Source: Acanthochlamys bracteata
Lineage: Eukaryota; Streptophyta; Magnoliopsida; Pandanales; Velloziaceae
Assembly: GCA_019914995.1 (NCBI GenBank)
Contig: CM034129.1
Coordinates: forward strand, 9,727,725 to 9,791,724
Direction: 5' to 3'
Length of the DNA stretch: 64,000 nucleotides
Part shown: positions 48,463 through 60,777 of the stretch, piece by piece
How positions within the stretch are numbered: the stretch's first letter is position 1
How the letters are laid out: each line of letters begins with the position of its first letter
The notes under the pieces: generated by a model
The model's database searches: none
The model's input: only the letters and a program-made list of their open reading frames with translations
What the model was told of the DNA's origin: nothing
Translations under genes and position numbers: made by a program

Positions 48463-48473
48463 CTATATAAATA
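48463..48473 (+). promoter_or_regulatory. TATA box of F-box/MYND gene, copy 1
   Basis: CTATATAAATA lies about 90 bases upstream of the ATG at 48561, followed by a CT-rich leader. Good motif and spacing. Confidence 0.6.
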
Positions 48474-48560
48474 ACTCTTCAACACTCGCTTTTTCTTCCC
48501 CTTCTCTGAAACACAACAAAACTTCTCTCCACTTCCTGCTTCTGAAACAAAAACGAAGTC

Positions 48561-50172
48561 ATGCAAACAAGAACAGGTCTTTGTTATCCAAGAAACGAAA
48601 CGGATCAACAAGAAAGTAGTGTTGTTGTTGTTGTTGGTGGAAAAAAGCGGAGAAGAACAGTAGTGGATGTTCGTGTTGTTGGTATTGAGGAGATCAAGAG
48701 AAAGAAGAGATCAACAACGGAGAACAAGAAGAGAAGTAGGTCGCCGGCGGGAGAGGAAGATCGAAAGAGAACAAGAAGGATTCGGTTGAATTTCTTTGAT
48801 GGGTTACCTGATGATCTTGTTCTTTTGATTCTTTCTCGTCTTAGCTCTTCTGCAACTACCCCTTCTGACGTTGTCTCTGCTCTGTTAACGTATGAACACC
48901 ATCTCTATCGATCTCTTCACAAATTTGTTTGTTAATTTCTTGGATTTTTGATTGATGGTGGAATTCTGATGTGCTGCAGATGTAAGAGATTGAACGTGTT
49001 GGGATTAAACCCGATGGTGTTGGCGAAGGCATCAGCGAAAGCTCTCGCCGTAAAGGCGACATCTTGGTCGGACTCTGCTCACAGGTTTCTCAAGCTCTGC
49101 GCCGATGCCGGCAATCTTGATGCTTGCTACATGCTCGGAATGGTTCGTTCTCTTCTTTCCTTCTCTCTTATGTATCATGGAAACATTCTAAAGCTTAAGA
49201 AATTGGGTAGGAGTGAAATCTTTGATCCATGCTGGTTTGTTGAGATTGAAGCTCCATGGTTATTCAATCTTCGGCGAACAAATTAATGTTTTGATTTTGA
49301 TTCCTGGTTGTGTTTCAAGTTTTTTTCCTTCTGATCAATGGTTGATGTATTCTTGTGTTGTTGTGCAGATCCGGTTCTACTGCATGGGGAACAGAGGAAG
49401 CGGTGCGTCCCTAATGGCGAGGGCGGCAATCGGTTCACACGCGGCCGCGCTGTACTCGCTCGCGGTGATCCAGTTCAACGGCAGCGGCGGAACGAAAAAC
49501 GACAAAGACCTCCGCGCCGGGGTCGCTCTCTGCGCACGCGCCGCCTTTCTCGGCCACGTCGATGCTCTCCGCGAACTGGGGCACTGTCTCCAGGACGGCT
49601 ACGGCGTTCGCCAGAATATTGCCGAAGGCCGCCGCTTTCTTCTCCAAGCCAATGCTCGTGAACTCGCCGCGTGGCTGTCTTCTTCTTCTTCAACAACAAT
49701 AACAACAGCAACAACAACAACCAAAGCAGTAGCCGCAGCTGTACCTTCAACGACAGCAGTGGCAGCAATGTCCAATGCCACGTGTCCCCTACTAAGTGAT
49801 TTCGGGTGTAGTATACCAGGCCAAGAATTGAATCCGGCGAACAAGTTCTTGGTAGATTGGTTTAAAGAAAGAGGGATAGATTGCGGCGGCGGCAACGGCC
49901 GCGGAGGAGATGTTGAAGGGTTGAGATTGTGTTCGCACAGTGGTTGTGGACGGCCGGAGACAAGAAGGCATGAGTTTCGCAGGTGCTCTGTTTGCGGGAC
50001 GGTGAACTACTGTTCCAGAGCTTGCCAAGCTCTTGATTGGAAGCTTTCGCATAAAGCAAGTTGCACGCCAATGGAACGGTGGCTTAACAATAACGATCCT
50101 AACCCCGACGTCGTAGCCGCTGCCGGAGCCGGAGACGTAGAGGGAGACGAACAGGTGATTGAGAATAATTGA
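48561..50172 (+). CDS. F-box protein with Sel1-like repeats and MYND zinc finger
   Basis: A 431-residue protein, from memory closest to Arabidopsis At1g67340/At5g50450. Three exons (48561-48889, 48980-49142, 49369-50172) join in frame with GT-AG introns. A basic, Lys/Arg-rich N-terminus (about residues 28-75) suggests nuclear localisation. The F-box spans about 78-125 (FFDGLPDDLVLLILSRLSS ... CKRLN), the contact region for SKP1 in SCF ubiquitin ligases. Sel1-like helical repeats follow at about 165-260 (ARAAIGSHAAALYSLAVIQF, DLRAGVALCARAAFLGHVDA, LRELGHCLQDGYG). A low-complexity Ser/Thr/Ala stretch is encoded by CAA/ACA-rich DNA. The MYND finger at 352-396 has the expected Cys/His set (CSHSGC, RCSVCG, YCSRACQ, HKASC). 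The likely role is a substrate receptor; its target is unknown. Intact. Confidence 0.93.
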
Positions 50173-52394
50173 AGTTGAGAGAATGAAAGAAGAGTTTTTT
50201 TGTTTTCTTCTTCTTGTACAGTAGTGAAACAGATGAGGAAGGGATGAAGCAGAGAGATAGAGCGAGAAAGCTAAGTTTATTTTTGTTTTTGAAATTATTT
50301 CTTTTTATTTAAGAGGACATAAAGAAATATTTGATTGAAAGAGTAGTTTTTTTTTGGTCTCAAGTTTTGTTAAAATTTTCTTTTTATAATGTTTGTTGTT
50401 TTTCCTATTCTGAATCTTCTTTCCTGGATGCAAATTAGAGTTTTGGTTAATGGTAGAAAATCCTTTTTCTGCAAGTTTATATATAGAGTAGTTTCCAAAT
50501 TAAAATGAGAGCTTACAAATTGCGTTTGAAATTGGTTATAAAAAATATTTTTTCAAAATAAAAGTTAGTTTTCATCTGATTTAAATTTTTTATTTTAAAA
50601 TATAAAATATGTTATAATAAAATTATAATGTAAATTATATATTTTTTAATCAAAATAAATTCTGTAATACATTATAAAAATTATTTGAAATATGAAATAA
50701 AAATTAAAAATATGTTTTTTAAAGAACTGTCAAACTCACTGAGAAATAAATATATAAGCTGGAACGGAATGCGAACAAAATAGCTGCAGCTTTTGTTTTG
50801 TTTTTGATTTACCGCTGTTCGTCACTCGCGGAGTCACGGTAAGAAAAATAAATTCTATTGCTGACAAAAGAACTTCGAGGAGAAGGTAATTTTCGTGAAT
50901 CTTTTTTAATAAACTTTTTGTTGTTTTCCGTTTTTTGTATGATTGATGGATTCTCGCAATTTACTTATTAATGTAATAACTCAAACTAAAGTTGAAAAAT
51001 CAATCAGTCAGTCAGTCACACGCCGGCGGGACCCTTCTCCTCCACCAGTCAGTAGCAATTCAATTTTTTCTGCTTTTAGCTTTGCGTTGATGTTAAGCAG
51101 CTTATAGCTTGCTTATTCCTGTGCTGTAGGATCTTTGTCTTTTGGCGAACGATCTCGATGAGGATAGGAATGGAATGGTAGGAATGGGTTTGGAATTGGA
51201 TTGGATTTGTGTCGTGCTGTGCTGTGTGGAAGGATTGGTTCCTGCGAATGTGAAGAATCGCAAACATGTTATCCTGAGAGATTCATGCGTGACTCATATG
51301 TAACTGCTACTACAACTACTAGGTAACAAACTACAGTCCTTAAAATGTTGTAGTCAACAGATTGCGCCTCGTGTCGCAAACTGATCCAGTCTACTATCAC
51401 TGGCTGACTGGCTCTGATGGAAACCATTCGGATTTAAAAATAAATAATTTTGAAAAAAAACATAAAAGATAAATTGCCTTGAATTAGGTAGATACTAGTT
51501 CTTATTAAGTATCTATTTTTGATTGCTTAAATTTTCCACTTATAAATGTAGAACTTATTGATAGTAATTTACTTGAGTGTAAATGTGTAATTTATTATAC
51601 TCACTTTTTTTTCTTATAAAAGTAAATTTTAACTAAAATTTGATATTTATATTTATAAGTTTATTTTTGAATCACGTAAAACAAGTCTTTAATGACTGAC
51701 CTACACCTAGCAACTCGAGTTAATTGCATTTGCTGATTAATTGCTCTGCAAACTTGTTTCCAAAGCTACGACCATGGTCACTATCTGTTTCCGAATTATT
51801 ATTCAGAAGTAATACATCAAATTTTTTGAATTCAGTAGTACGATACTGAAACAAAAGAACGGTAATTGCATTGCAGATTAATTGTTCTGCAAACTTGTTC
51901 TGAAAGCTAAAACAAATTGAATGCAGATCCAACAAAAAAAAAATAATCAAAATGCAGTAACTTGCAATCACATTTTTTTCCGCAATAACTACGCTTTGGT
52001 TCAATTTTAAGCGATAGTTGAGATACTTATAAAATAAATTTTTTTTGAAGCAAAAATAAAGCAAGTTTTTGTATATAGTAGAATAATTGTAAATACAAAT
52101 TTTAAAAGAAAACCATAGAAAAGCTTTACTAAACATGACCTAGCACCTTATTGTGTTAGCAACATTGATCTTTTTTTGGTCGTTACTTTCACTAAGTTGT
52201 CCTTCTTTTTGGACAATTATTCTTCAATTTAATGCAAATGTTGCTTTTTTTTAATGAAAATGTAAGACAACTTAGGTCAATCTAACTAAGGACACTTGAC
52301 TAGATACCTTATAATGTTGAGGGAAAAAGCAAAAAGAAAGAGTTCACGAGACAACCAAACCCAACATCAACATGTACTACCACCAAACTCATCC
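50173..52394. other. Downstream region of F-box gene, copy 1
   Basis: The 3' UTR of the F-box gene probably ends within about 300 bases. The rest contains a MITE-like block at about 50520-50735, a TCAGTCAGTCAGTCA tract near 51004, and a GC-richer stretch near 51020. A segment near 51725-51900 contains two related stretches of about 45 bp (GATTAATTGYTCTGCAAAC in each). The minus frames at 51076-51267 and 51720-52136 are not recognised as genes. Confidence 0.35.
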
Positions 52395-52669
52395 TAGATG
52401 AAGTAAATTAGATTTTTTTAATGAACATATTTAAAATTGAGCATTCTATAGAACATAAAATAACTTATACTAATTTATGTGTATATGAAAAATTAATTTA
52501 TGCGTAACGCAAATAATTTACATGCTATTGACTATAAATGAACGTCTAAAATATAATATATATATTTCAATAAATTCTAGTGTCATTCAAGTTACTTGTT
52601 TAGGTGAATTCATCCACAATACATATATATGAAGTTGATTTGTTTGTAAAAGCTTTTGCCAATTAATTA

Positions 52670-52877
52670 GAGAATGTTTAAAAATATTTTTGAGATAAAA
52701 TTTTTTTATTTTTATTTAAAAATATATAAATAAATGATAAAAAAAAAAAATTTACGTAGAATTTTTTATATTTTCTAATTTTTAAATAATTTTCTAAATA
52801 TTTATAAAAATATATTAGAAAATATAAATTAAAAATTTTAAAGCTATTTTTTTTTGAATACTTTGTCAAACGAACTC
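52670..52877. repeat. MITE, PIF/Harbinger-like (copy 2 of unit)
   Basis: Counterpart of the element at 45137-45352. It has the same ends (GAGAATGTTTAA and AAACGAACTC) and TTA flanks. It is a little shorter through changes in A and T runs. Confidence 0.65.
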
Positions 52878-53720
52878 TTAAGACTAGAAACAGTCTAACA
52901 AGTCGAGCAGTTGATAATTAAGGTTCCTTTCATAGTTGTTAATATTATAGTGACCTTTTCTATGGTTCATTAAAAGTTTTATACAACTTATGTAAATCCA
53001 ATTAGGGGACTTTTGGCTTTTCAATTACTTTTCTATTCCATATATTTAAAAACAAATTATAATATATTTTAAATTTTATTTAGCTTTTAAAAAATATAAA
53101 AAGAGATTATATATCATAAAATTTTATTATTGTTCTTGCTTTTCCAAGTATTTTTTAAATATTTTTTATTTAAAAATTATTTAATAAGTATTTTTAAACA
53201 TCTCCGTAATAGAATTATGGCTTATATAATTTTGATCATCTTTTCAACACATGTAAATATCATTGATTTTTCTTAAATGGTCTTATGATAATTTTATATG
53301 CATCTTTATTGGCGGAGTCAAAAAATTGGCCTTTGATTAAATCCCCGACAAGATTACGAAATAATGATAATAACATCTATGATATAATATGATAAAATTT
53401 TCATTTTACATAGATTATTTCGATAAAATAATTTCTTGCTTGTATAAATTTTATTCTCTAATATTCACGGATAGTAGATTCCTATTTTCTTAATGAAATT
53501 ATATAGCAATCTCTATAAAAATTAACAAACTCAAATAAAAAACTATTAAAGAGGTATAAGGTAATAATCGAATATTTATGTTTACTATTCATCGAAAGCA
53601 AATTGCTACAGAATCTAAAAATGAAAATAATAAAAAAGAACTTCCTGTTGAATAATTTCTGTTGAATGTTCTTGATACCATATAAGTGTGTTTCCATTTG
53701 GAAAAAAAACTTTAGATTAA

Positions 53721-53956
53721 GAAGGTGTTTGAGATCGCGTTTCTTCATACGCTTTATTTTAATTTTTAATTTTTTATATTTTTTAACATATATTTTATAT
53801 ATTTAAAAAATTTATTTATTTAAAAATTTAAAAATATAAAAAAATTTTACATAATAAAATTTTTTTATTATATATTTTAATTTTTTTAAAATAAAAAAAT
53901 AAATTTTATTATGTATTTTAAAAAATTTTATTTTATAAATACTTTCAAACGACTCC
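53721..53956. repeat. MITE, PIF/Harbinger-like (copy 2 of unit)
   Basis: Counterpart of 46187-46416 with the same ends (GAAGGTGTTTGAG and CTTTCAAACGACTCC) and TAA on both sides. The interior carries an additional TTTATTTAAAAATT-type segment and a shortened AAAATATTATG region relative to copy 1. Confidence 0.65.
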
Positions 53957-54139
53957 TAAAAGCATAATATGTCATTTTCCGAGAGCCCTATACTCTAAAA
54001 CTTTTTTTGCTATTATGTTTTCTTTCTTGACTTAAATTTTTGGATTGCTCTAATATGGAAAGAAATAGCAATAATTGTTTCGGTTTCAATGATTGTATTC
54101 AAGATGAGACAAAATCTAATCGATCTACCTAGTGTAAGA

Positions 54140-55895
54140 TTCAGGGTTTAAGATTTAAGGATCGTCTAGTTCAGCTTACCGAAAAAAATAACTTTTTTAT
54201 TTTATATTTTTTAATATACTTTTTATAAATATTTAGAAATTTTATTTAAAAAATTTAAAAATATAAATATCTTATATAGTAAAATTTTTTTATTATTTTA
54301 TTATTTTTTAAAAAATAAAAAATAGAACTTATTTAAAAAAATATCTTCTATTTTAAAAAAATTTTATTTTATAAATACTCTCAAATATTTTGTTAGTACG
54401 TGTTTTACTCACTTAGGAATTAATTTTACTAAAATAAAATTTAAAAATAGTAAAAGTAAATTGTTGAATCACTTATGTGTGAAGTTAATATCTCTAAGAT
54501 GTTTTGTTATGAAGTGTGTCGGATTTTTATGCTTCATTTGGAAGAGAATGTCAGACAGTACTTCTTATACTAATTTTATTTTTTAAAAGTTTATATTTTT
54601 TAATATATATAGTATTTTATAAATTAGAATAAATCTGTTATTTCATGCAACTCGTCTGCATGAAGCCGGTTTTAAAAATTTTGAATAATTAGATAAATTA
54701 TATATTTTATATGTACAATTTTATTATATTTTATTATAACTAAAATTTATTTTAAAATTTTTTTGATACATTTTATTTTAAAATATTTCTGTATTATCAT
54801 CACTTCCGTAGGTTTCCGAAATTTAAATTATTTTCATGTGAAGTGAAAAAGATTATCATTGGGGTTTGAAAGTACTTTTAAAAAGTATTTTTTGAGTCAA
54901 AAAAAATATTTTATTTTATTTTAAAAAATAAATTTATTTTTTAACATAAAAAAGATAATAAAATTAATAATAATAAAATTTATTATATAATCTTTTTGAA
55001 AATATTAATTTTATATAAAATTAATATTTTTTTAAAAATATGAATAAAAAAATTAAAATACTATTTTTTGAAATAGAATGCAAAATAGCTCATAAGTAAG
55101 ATCCCTCCATTATATTACTATACAAATTCATTATTTTCTTATATTTTCAGCAAAAATTTATCCCAGAAATCACTACTTAGCAATGTCATAAAATAAATAA
55201 ACAAATAATAATTTTGTTGTAAAACGTAAACCCGGGTTGAAAGTTTGACCCTGATCTCAAGTTTGTTAAAACGGTTTTTGTCTTTATGCACTGCCGCGCA
55301 GTAAAAGGAAAGAAACAAAAGTAACTGAAGAAAACAGAAAAAAATGAATAAGAAGAAAGAATGACTCAAGAAACTTACAAGAGACGTGGGTGAAAAGACA
55401 AATTTTTGTAACCTGATTTTAAGGATTTCCAAACGGAATAGAACACACAGATTAAAACAATCAAATTTTTAAAAATTACAAAAAGAATTTTTGTTCTTGG
55501 TAGCTTCTATTATTTGGTTATTCTGTTTTTTTAAAGAAAAATCTTAGTCAAATAACTGTATTAATTAATTATTTATAGGTTCTGTACAGATGAATTTATA
55601 GTTATTCAACATTCATTCAAAGAACATTTCTTTTTAAGGAAAAGGAACTGCTGTTTTTTTTTTTTAAAAAGTAAATTAATGGCCATTAGTAAAACCGTAA
55701 AATCAGTATATCAGAAATTACCGGGACTAAACCCGATCCAGATCCAAATCAAACCAAACCGAAGCGGACTGAAACTGATCATGTACGTTTAACGTAGAGC
55801 CATTTTTCTCTCCGTAGAACACACTCAGCCAACAGAATTGACAGATCGAAGGAGATGGGAGCGTTTTTTTCCACCAGAAGAAAGCAAGCCGTGCC
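54140..55895. other. Upstream intergenic DNA of F-box gene, copy 2
   Basis: Near-identical to 46600-48360, with the same MITE-like blocks. No gene recognised. Confidence 0.35.
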
Positions 55896-55997
55896 GTTCG
55901 GTCAACGTACTTTGACCATGTAGTACCGTAATATTTCACATTTATAAGGGTAAGTAGGTCATTCTCATGAATCTCTCGAATGTTTATTTGGTCTTTC

Positions 55998-56008
55998 TAT
56001 ATAAATAA
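55998..56008 (+). promoter_or_regulatory. TATA box of F-box/MYND gene, copy 2
   Basis: CTATATAAATA is conserved from copy 1 at the same distance from the ATG. The inverted W-box pair at 55900-55917 is conserved too, so the promoter is unchanged although the coding region is not. Confidence 0.55.
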
Positions 56009-56094
56009 CTCTTCAACACTCGCTTTTTCTTCCCCTTCTCTGAAACACAACAAAACTTCTCTCCACTTCCTGCTTCTGAAACAAAAACGAAGTC

Positions 56095-57701
56095 ATGCAA
56101 ACAAGAACAGGTCTTTGTTATCCAAGAAACGAAACGGATCAACAAGAAAGTAGTGTTGTTGTTGTTGTTGGTGGAAAAAAGCGGAGAAGAACAGTAGTGG
56201 ATGTTCGTGTTGTTGGTATTGAGGAGATCAAGAGAAAGAAGAGATCAACAACGGAGAACAAGAAGAGAAGTAGGTCGCCGGCGGAGAGAAGATCGAAAGA
56301 GAACAAGAAGGATTCGGTTGAATTTCTTTGATGGGTTACCTGATGATCTTGTTCTTTTGATTCTTTCTCGTCTTAGCTCTTCTGCAACTACCCCTTCTGA
56401 CGTTGTCTCTGCTCTGTTAACGTATGAACACCATCTCTATCGATCTCTTCACAAATTTGTTTGTTAATTTCTTGGATTTTTGATTGATGGTGGAATTCTG
56501 ATGTGCTGCAGATGTAAGAGATTGAACGTGTTGGGATTAAACCCGATGGTGTTGGCGAAGGCATCAGCGAAAGCTCTCGCCGTAAAGGCGACATCTTGGT
56601 CGGACTCTGCTCACAGGTTTCTCAAGCTCTGCGCCGATGCCGGCAATCTTGATGCTTGCTACATGCTCGGAATGGTTCGTTCTCTTCTTTCCTTCTCTCT
56701 TATGTATCATGGAAACATTCTAAAGCTTAAGAAATTGGGTAGGAGTGAAATCTTTGATCCATGCTGGTTTGTTGAGATTGAAGCTCCATGGTTATTCAAT
56801 CTTCGGCGAACAAATTAATGTTTTGATTTTGATTCCTGGTTGTGTTTCAAGTTTTTTTCCTTCTGATCAATGGTTGATGTATTCTTGTGTTGTTGTGCAG
56901 ATCCGGTTCTACTGCATGGGGAACAGAGGAAGCGGTGCGTCCCTAATGGCGAGGGCGGCAATCGGTTCACACGCGGCCGCGCTGTACTCGCTCGCGGTGA
57001 TCCAGTTCAACGGCAGCGGCGGAACGAAAACGACAAAGACCTCCGCGCCGGGGTCGCTCTCTGCGCACGCGCCGCCTTTCGGCCACGTCGATGCTCTCCG
57101 CGAACTGGGGCACTGTCTCCAGGACGGCTACGGCGTTCGCCAGAATATTGCCGAAGGCCGCCGCTTTCTTCTCCAAGCCAATGCTCGTGAACTCGCCGCG
57201 TGGCTGTCTTCTTCTTCTTCAACAACAATAACAACAGCAACAACAACAACCAAAGCAGTAGCCGCAGCTGTACCTTCAACGACAGCAGTGGCAGCAATGT
57301 CCAATGCCACGTGTCCCCTACTAAGTGATTTCGGGTGTAGTATACCAGGCCAAGAATTGAATCCGGCGAACAAGTTCTTGGTAGATTGGTTTAAAGAAAG
57401 AGGGATAGATTGCGGCGGCGGCAACGGCCGCGGAGGAGATGTTGAAGGGTTGAGATTGTGTTCGCACAGTGGTTGTGGACGGCCGGAGACAAGAAGGCAT
57501 GAGTTTCGCAGGTGCTCTGTTTGCGGGACGGTGAACTACTGTTCCAGAGCTTGCCAAGCTCTTGATTGGAAGCTTTCGCATAAAGCAAGTTGCACGCCAA
57601 TGGAACGGTGGCTTAACAATAACGATCCTAACCCCGACGTCGTAGCCGCTGCCGGAGCCGGAGACGTAGAGGGAGACGAACAGGTGATTGAGAATAATTG
57701 A
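56095..57701 (+). pseudogene. Second copy of F-box/Sel1/MYND gene, frameshifted
   Basis: Counterpart of 48561-50172, with the same exon borders (56095-56421, 56512-56674, 56901-57701). Exon 1 lacks two bases relative to copy 1, near 56280-56290 (GGCGGAGAGAAGATCG instead of GGCGGGAGAGGAAGATCG). The normal frame is lost before the F-box and ends at 56331, leaving 78 residues. In exon 3, one A is missing in a run near 57030 and CT is missing near 57078. The net loss of three keeps the frame but rewrites about 18 residues (TTKTSAPGSLSAHAPPFG instead of NDKDLRAGVALCARAAFLG) in a Sel1-like repeat. The MYND finger is unchanged. As read, it cannot make the full protein. Because the changes lie in short runs, sequencing or assembly error is a serious alternative. 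Confidence 0.75.
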
Positions 57702-59920
57702 AGTTGAGAGAATGAAAGAAGAGTTTTTTTGTTTTCTTCTTCTTGTACAGTAGTGAAACAGATGAGGAAGGGATGAAGCAGAGAGATAGAGCGAGAAAGC
57801 TAAGTTTATTTTTGTTTTTGAAATTATTTCTTTTTATTTAAGAGGACATAAAGAAATATTTGATTGAAAGAGTAGTTTTTTTTTCTCTCAAGTTTTGTTA
57901 AAATTTTCTTTTATAATGTTTGTTGTTTTTTCCTATTCTGAATCTTCTTTCCTGGATGCAAATTAGAGTTTTGGTTAATGGTAGAAAATCCTTTTTCTGC
58001 AAGTTTATATATAGAGTAGTTTCCAAATTAAAATGAGAGCTTACAAATTGCGTTTGAAATTGGTTATAAAAATATTTTTTTCAAAATAAAAGTTAGTTTT
58101 CATCTGATTTAAATTTTTTTATTTTAAAATATAAAATATGTTATAATAAAATTATAATGTAAATTATATATTTTTAATCAAAATAAATTCTGTAATACAT
58201 TATAAAAATTATTTGAAATATGAAATAAAAATTAAAAATATGTTTTTTTTAGAACTGTCAAACTCACTGAGAAATAAATATATAAGCTGGAACGGAATGC
58301 GAACAAAATAGCTGCAGCTTTTGTTTTGTTTTTGATTTACCGCTGTTCGTCACTCATGGAGTCACGGTAAGAAAAAATAAATTCTATTGCTGACAAAAAG
58401 ACTTCGAGGAGAAGGTAATTTTCGTGAATCTTTTTAATAAACTTTTTGTTGTTTTCCGTTTTTTGTATGATTGATGGATTCTCGCAATTTACTTATTAAT
58501 GTAATAACTCAAACTAAAGTTGAAAAATCAATCAGTCAGTCAGTCACACGCCGGCGGGACCCTTCTCCTCCACCAGTCAGTAGCAATTCAATTTTTTCTG
58601 CTTTTAGCTTTGCGTTGATGTTAAGCAGCTTATAGCTTGCTTATTCCTGTGCTGTAGGATCTTTGTCTTTTGGCGAACGATCTCGATGAGGATAGGAATG
58701 GAATGGTAGGAATGGGTTTGGAATTGGATTGGATTTGTGTCGTGCTGTGCTGTGTGGAAGGATTGGTTCCTGCGAATGTGAAGAATCGCAAACATGTTAT
58801 CCTGAGAGATTCATGCGTGACTCATATGTAACTGCTACTACAACTACTAGGTAACAAACTACAGTCCTTAAAATGTTGTAGTCAACAGATTGCGCCTCGT
58901 GTCGCAAACTGATCCAGTCTACTATCACTGGCTGACTGGCTCTGATGGAAACCATTCGGATTTAAAAATAAATAATTTTGAAAAAAACATAAAAGATAAA
59001 TTGCCTTGAATTAGGTAGATACTAGTTCTTATTAAGTATCTATTTTTGATTGCTTAAATTTTCCACTTATAAATGTAGAACTTATTGATAGTAATTTACT
59101 TGAGTGTAAATGTGTAATTTATTATACTCACTTTTTTTTTATAAAAGTAAATTTTAACTAAAATTTGATATTTATATTTATAAGTTTATTTTTTGAATCA
59201 CGTAAAACAAGTCTTTAATGACTGACCTACACCTAGCAACTCGAGTTAATTGCATTTGCTGATTAATTGCTCTGCAAACTTGTTTCCAAAGCTACGACCA
59301 TGGTCACTATCTGTTTCCGAATTATTATTCAGAAGTAATACATCAAATTTTTTGAATTCAGTAGTACGATACTGAAACAAAAGAACGGTAATTGCATTGC
59401 AGATTAATTGTTCTGCAAACTTGTTCTGAAAGCTAAAACAAATTGAATGCAGATCCAACAAAAAAAAAATCAAAATGCAGTAACTTGCAATCACATTTTT
59501 TTTTTCGCAATAACTACGCTTTGGTTCAATTTTAAGCGATAGTTGAGATACTTATAAAATAAATTTTTTTTGAAGCAAAAATAAAGCAAGTTTTTGTATA
59601 TAGTAGAATAATTGTAAATACAAATTTTAAAAGAAAACCATAGAAAAGCTTTACTAAACATGACCTAGCACCTTATTGTGTTAGCAACATTGATCTTTTT
59701 TTGGTCGTTACTTTCACTAAGTTGTCCTTCTTTTTGGACAATTATTCTTCAATTTAATGCAAATGTTGCTTTTTTTTAATGAAAATGTAAGACAACTTAG
59801 GTCAATCTAACTAAGGACACTTGACTAGATACCTTATAATGTTGAGGGAAAAAGCAAAAAGAGAAGAGTTCACGAGACAACCAAACCCAACATCAACATG
59901 TACTACCACCAAACTCATCC
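57702..59920. other. Downstream region of F-box gene, copy 2
   Basis: Near-identical to 50173-52394; nothing further recognised. It ends at CACCAAACTCATCC, after which the sequence becomes unique (TTCAATGATAATTCACC). Confidence 0.35.
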
Positions 59921-60482
59921 TTCAATGATAATTCACCAAAAGAGGGCAGGCAGTAGTTGGAAGTGCATAGTGAATTTGGACACATTATCAATACCCCTTT
60001 TTTCCCCTGTTCAACTGTTCTATTAAAGCTTTTCAAAAAATGAACTTATTTTAAACTAAAAAATTAATAAAATTATTAATATAAAAATTTTATGATGTAT
60101 AATTTATCTATATTTTTAAATTTGTAAAAAATTAAAATGAAATGGTCCAAATGAAATGAAATAGATTGCCAAACGTGTTTTAGAATCTGAAACCTCCTTT
60201 TTATGATTGTTTTTTACATGGATGTATACTTAGCAGACAATCATTTCATTACCCCTCTTTGGCTTAAGAGTGGAGGGAATCACTTGAAACTTTCTAAATT
60301 CCTTGAAGGTATTCGTTAAGTTTTTAACTTAGTGATTTGTATAATAATCCTCTTATCCTGCTTTATATTGGTGTTTATCTGCAGAAAACACTTGTATAAA
60401 TAAGGAACGATAAGCTCAGTTTCACTAGATATGTGTTTTATTTGACAAGGATGCAACTTTTACCAACTAAATTTCAGTTTAA

Positions 60483-60777
60483 GGGCGTGTTCAAATGCCT
60501 GTAACTAAGTTTCGTAAAAGTAAAAATTAGGAAGTAAAATTTTTTGAAAAATAAAATGGAAGTGAAGTTCTGTATTTGTGTTTCAATAGTTCTTGAAAGT
60601 GTGTTGAAAATTGAAATATATAATTGTATTGAAAAGTGTACAAATCAAAAAATTGGAACTGAAGTTCCGCATGTGGAAGTGAAGTTCTGAATTCTTTATG
60701 TAATTGAAACATATGAAATATTTGGAACTCAAAATCTGGCGAAAGAAAGTGAAATTATGGGCATTTGAAACGAGACC
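60483..60777. repeat. Well-preserved MITE, PIF/Harbinger-like
   Basis: A 295-bp element begins GGGCGTGTTCAAATGCC and ends GGGCATTTGAAACGAGACC. The complementary right end GGTCTCGTTTCAAATGCCC matches the left end over about 17 bases. TAA flanks both sides (60480-60482 and 60778-60780). The interior is less AT-rich than in other copies and contains internal GAAGTGAAGTTCTG repeats, so this may be a younger or distinct subfamily. Confidence 0.75.

Larger units (their letters stand above)
44861..52394 (+). repeat. 7.5-kb tandem duplication, copy 1
   Basis: This 7534-bp segment starts at TAGATGAAGTAAATTAGATT and ends at CACCAAACTCATCC. It is repeated immediately downstream in the same orientation. 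It contains MITEs, the intact F-box/MYND gene with its promoter, and about 2.2 kb of downstream DNA. No repeats longer than a base or so flank the duplication boundaries. Confidence 0.95.
52395..59920 (+). repeat. 7.5-kb tandem duplication, copy 2
   Basis: This 7526-bp segment is a head-to-tail second copy of 44861-52394. Most differences are changes in homopolymer length (for example nine versus seven T after TAAATTAGA at the start). There are also a 14-base length difference in an AT-rich MITE, and a few substitutions (46030 versus 53559; 46415 versus 53955; 50829-50830 versus 58355-58356). Confidence 0.95.

Noticed and set aside
49435-50071. Long minus-strand frames opposite the F-box/MYND gene
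   Set aside because: They are shadows of the GC-rich exon 3 coding strand.
51720-52136. 138-residue minus-strand frame, repeated in part at 59246-59494
   Set aside because: Broken differently in the two copies by run-length changes, low complexity at the N-terminal part, and no known family; it is better explained as chance.
44861-59920. CRISPR-like or satellite array
   Set aside because: There are only two long copies, with no short regular repeat and spacer structure; a plant nuclear genome has no CRISPR arrays.
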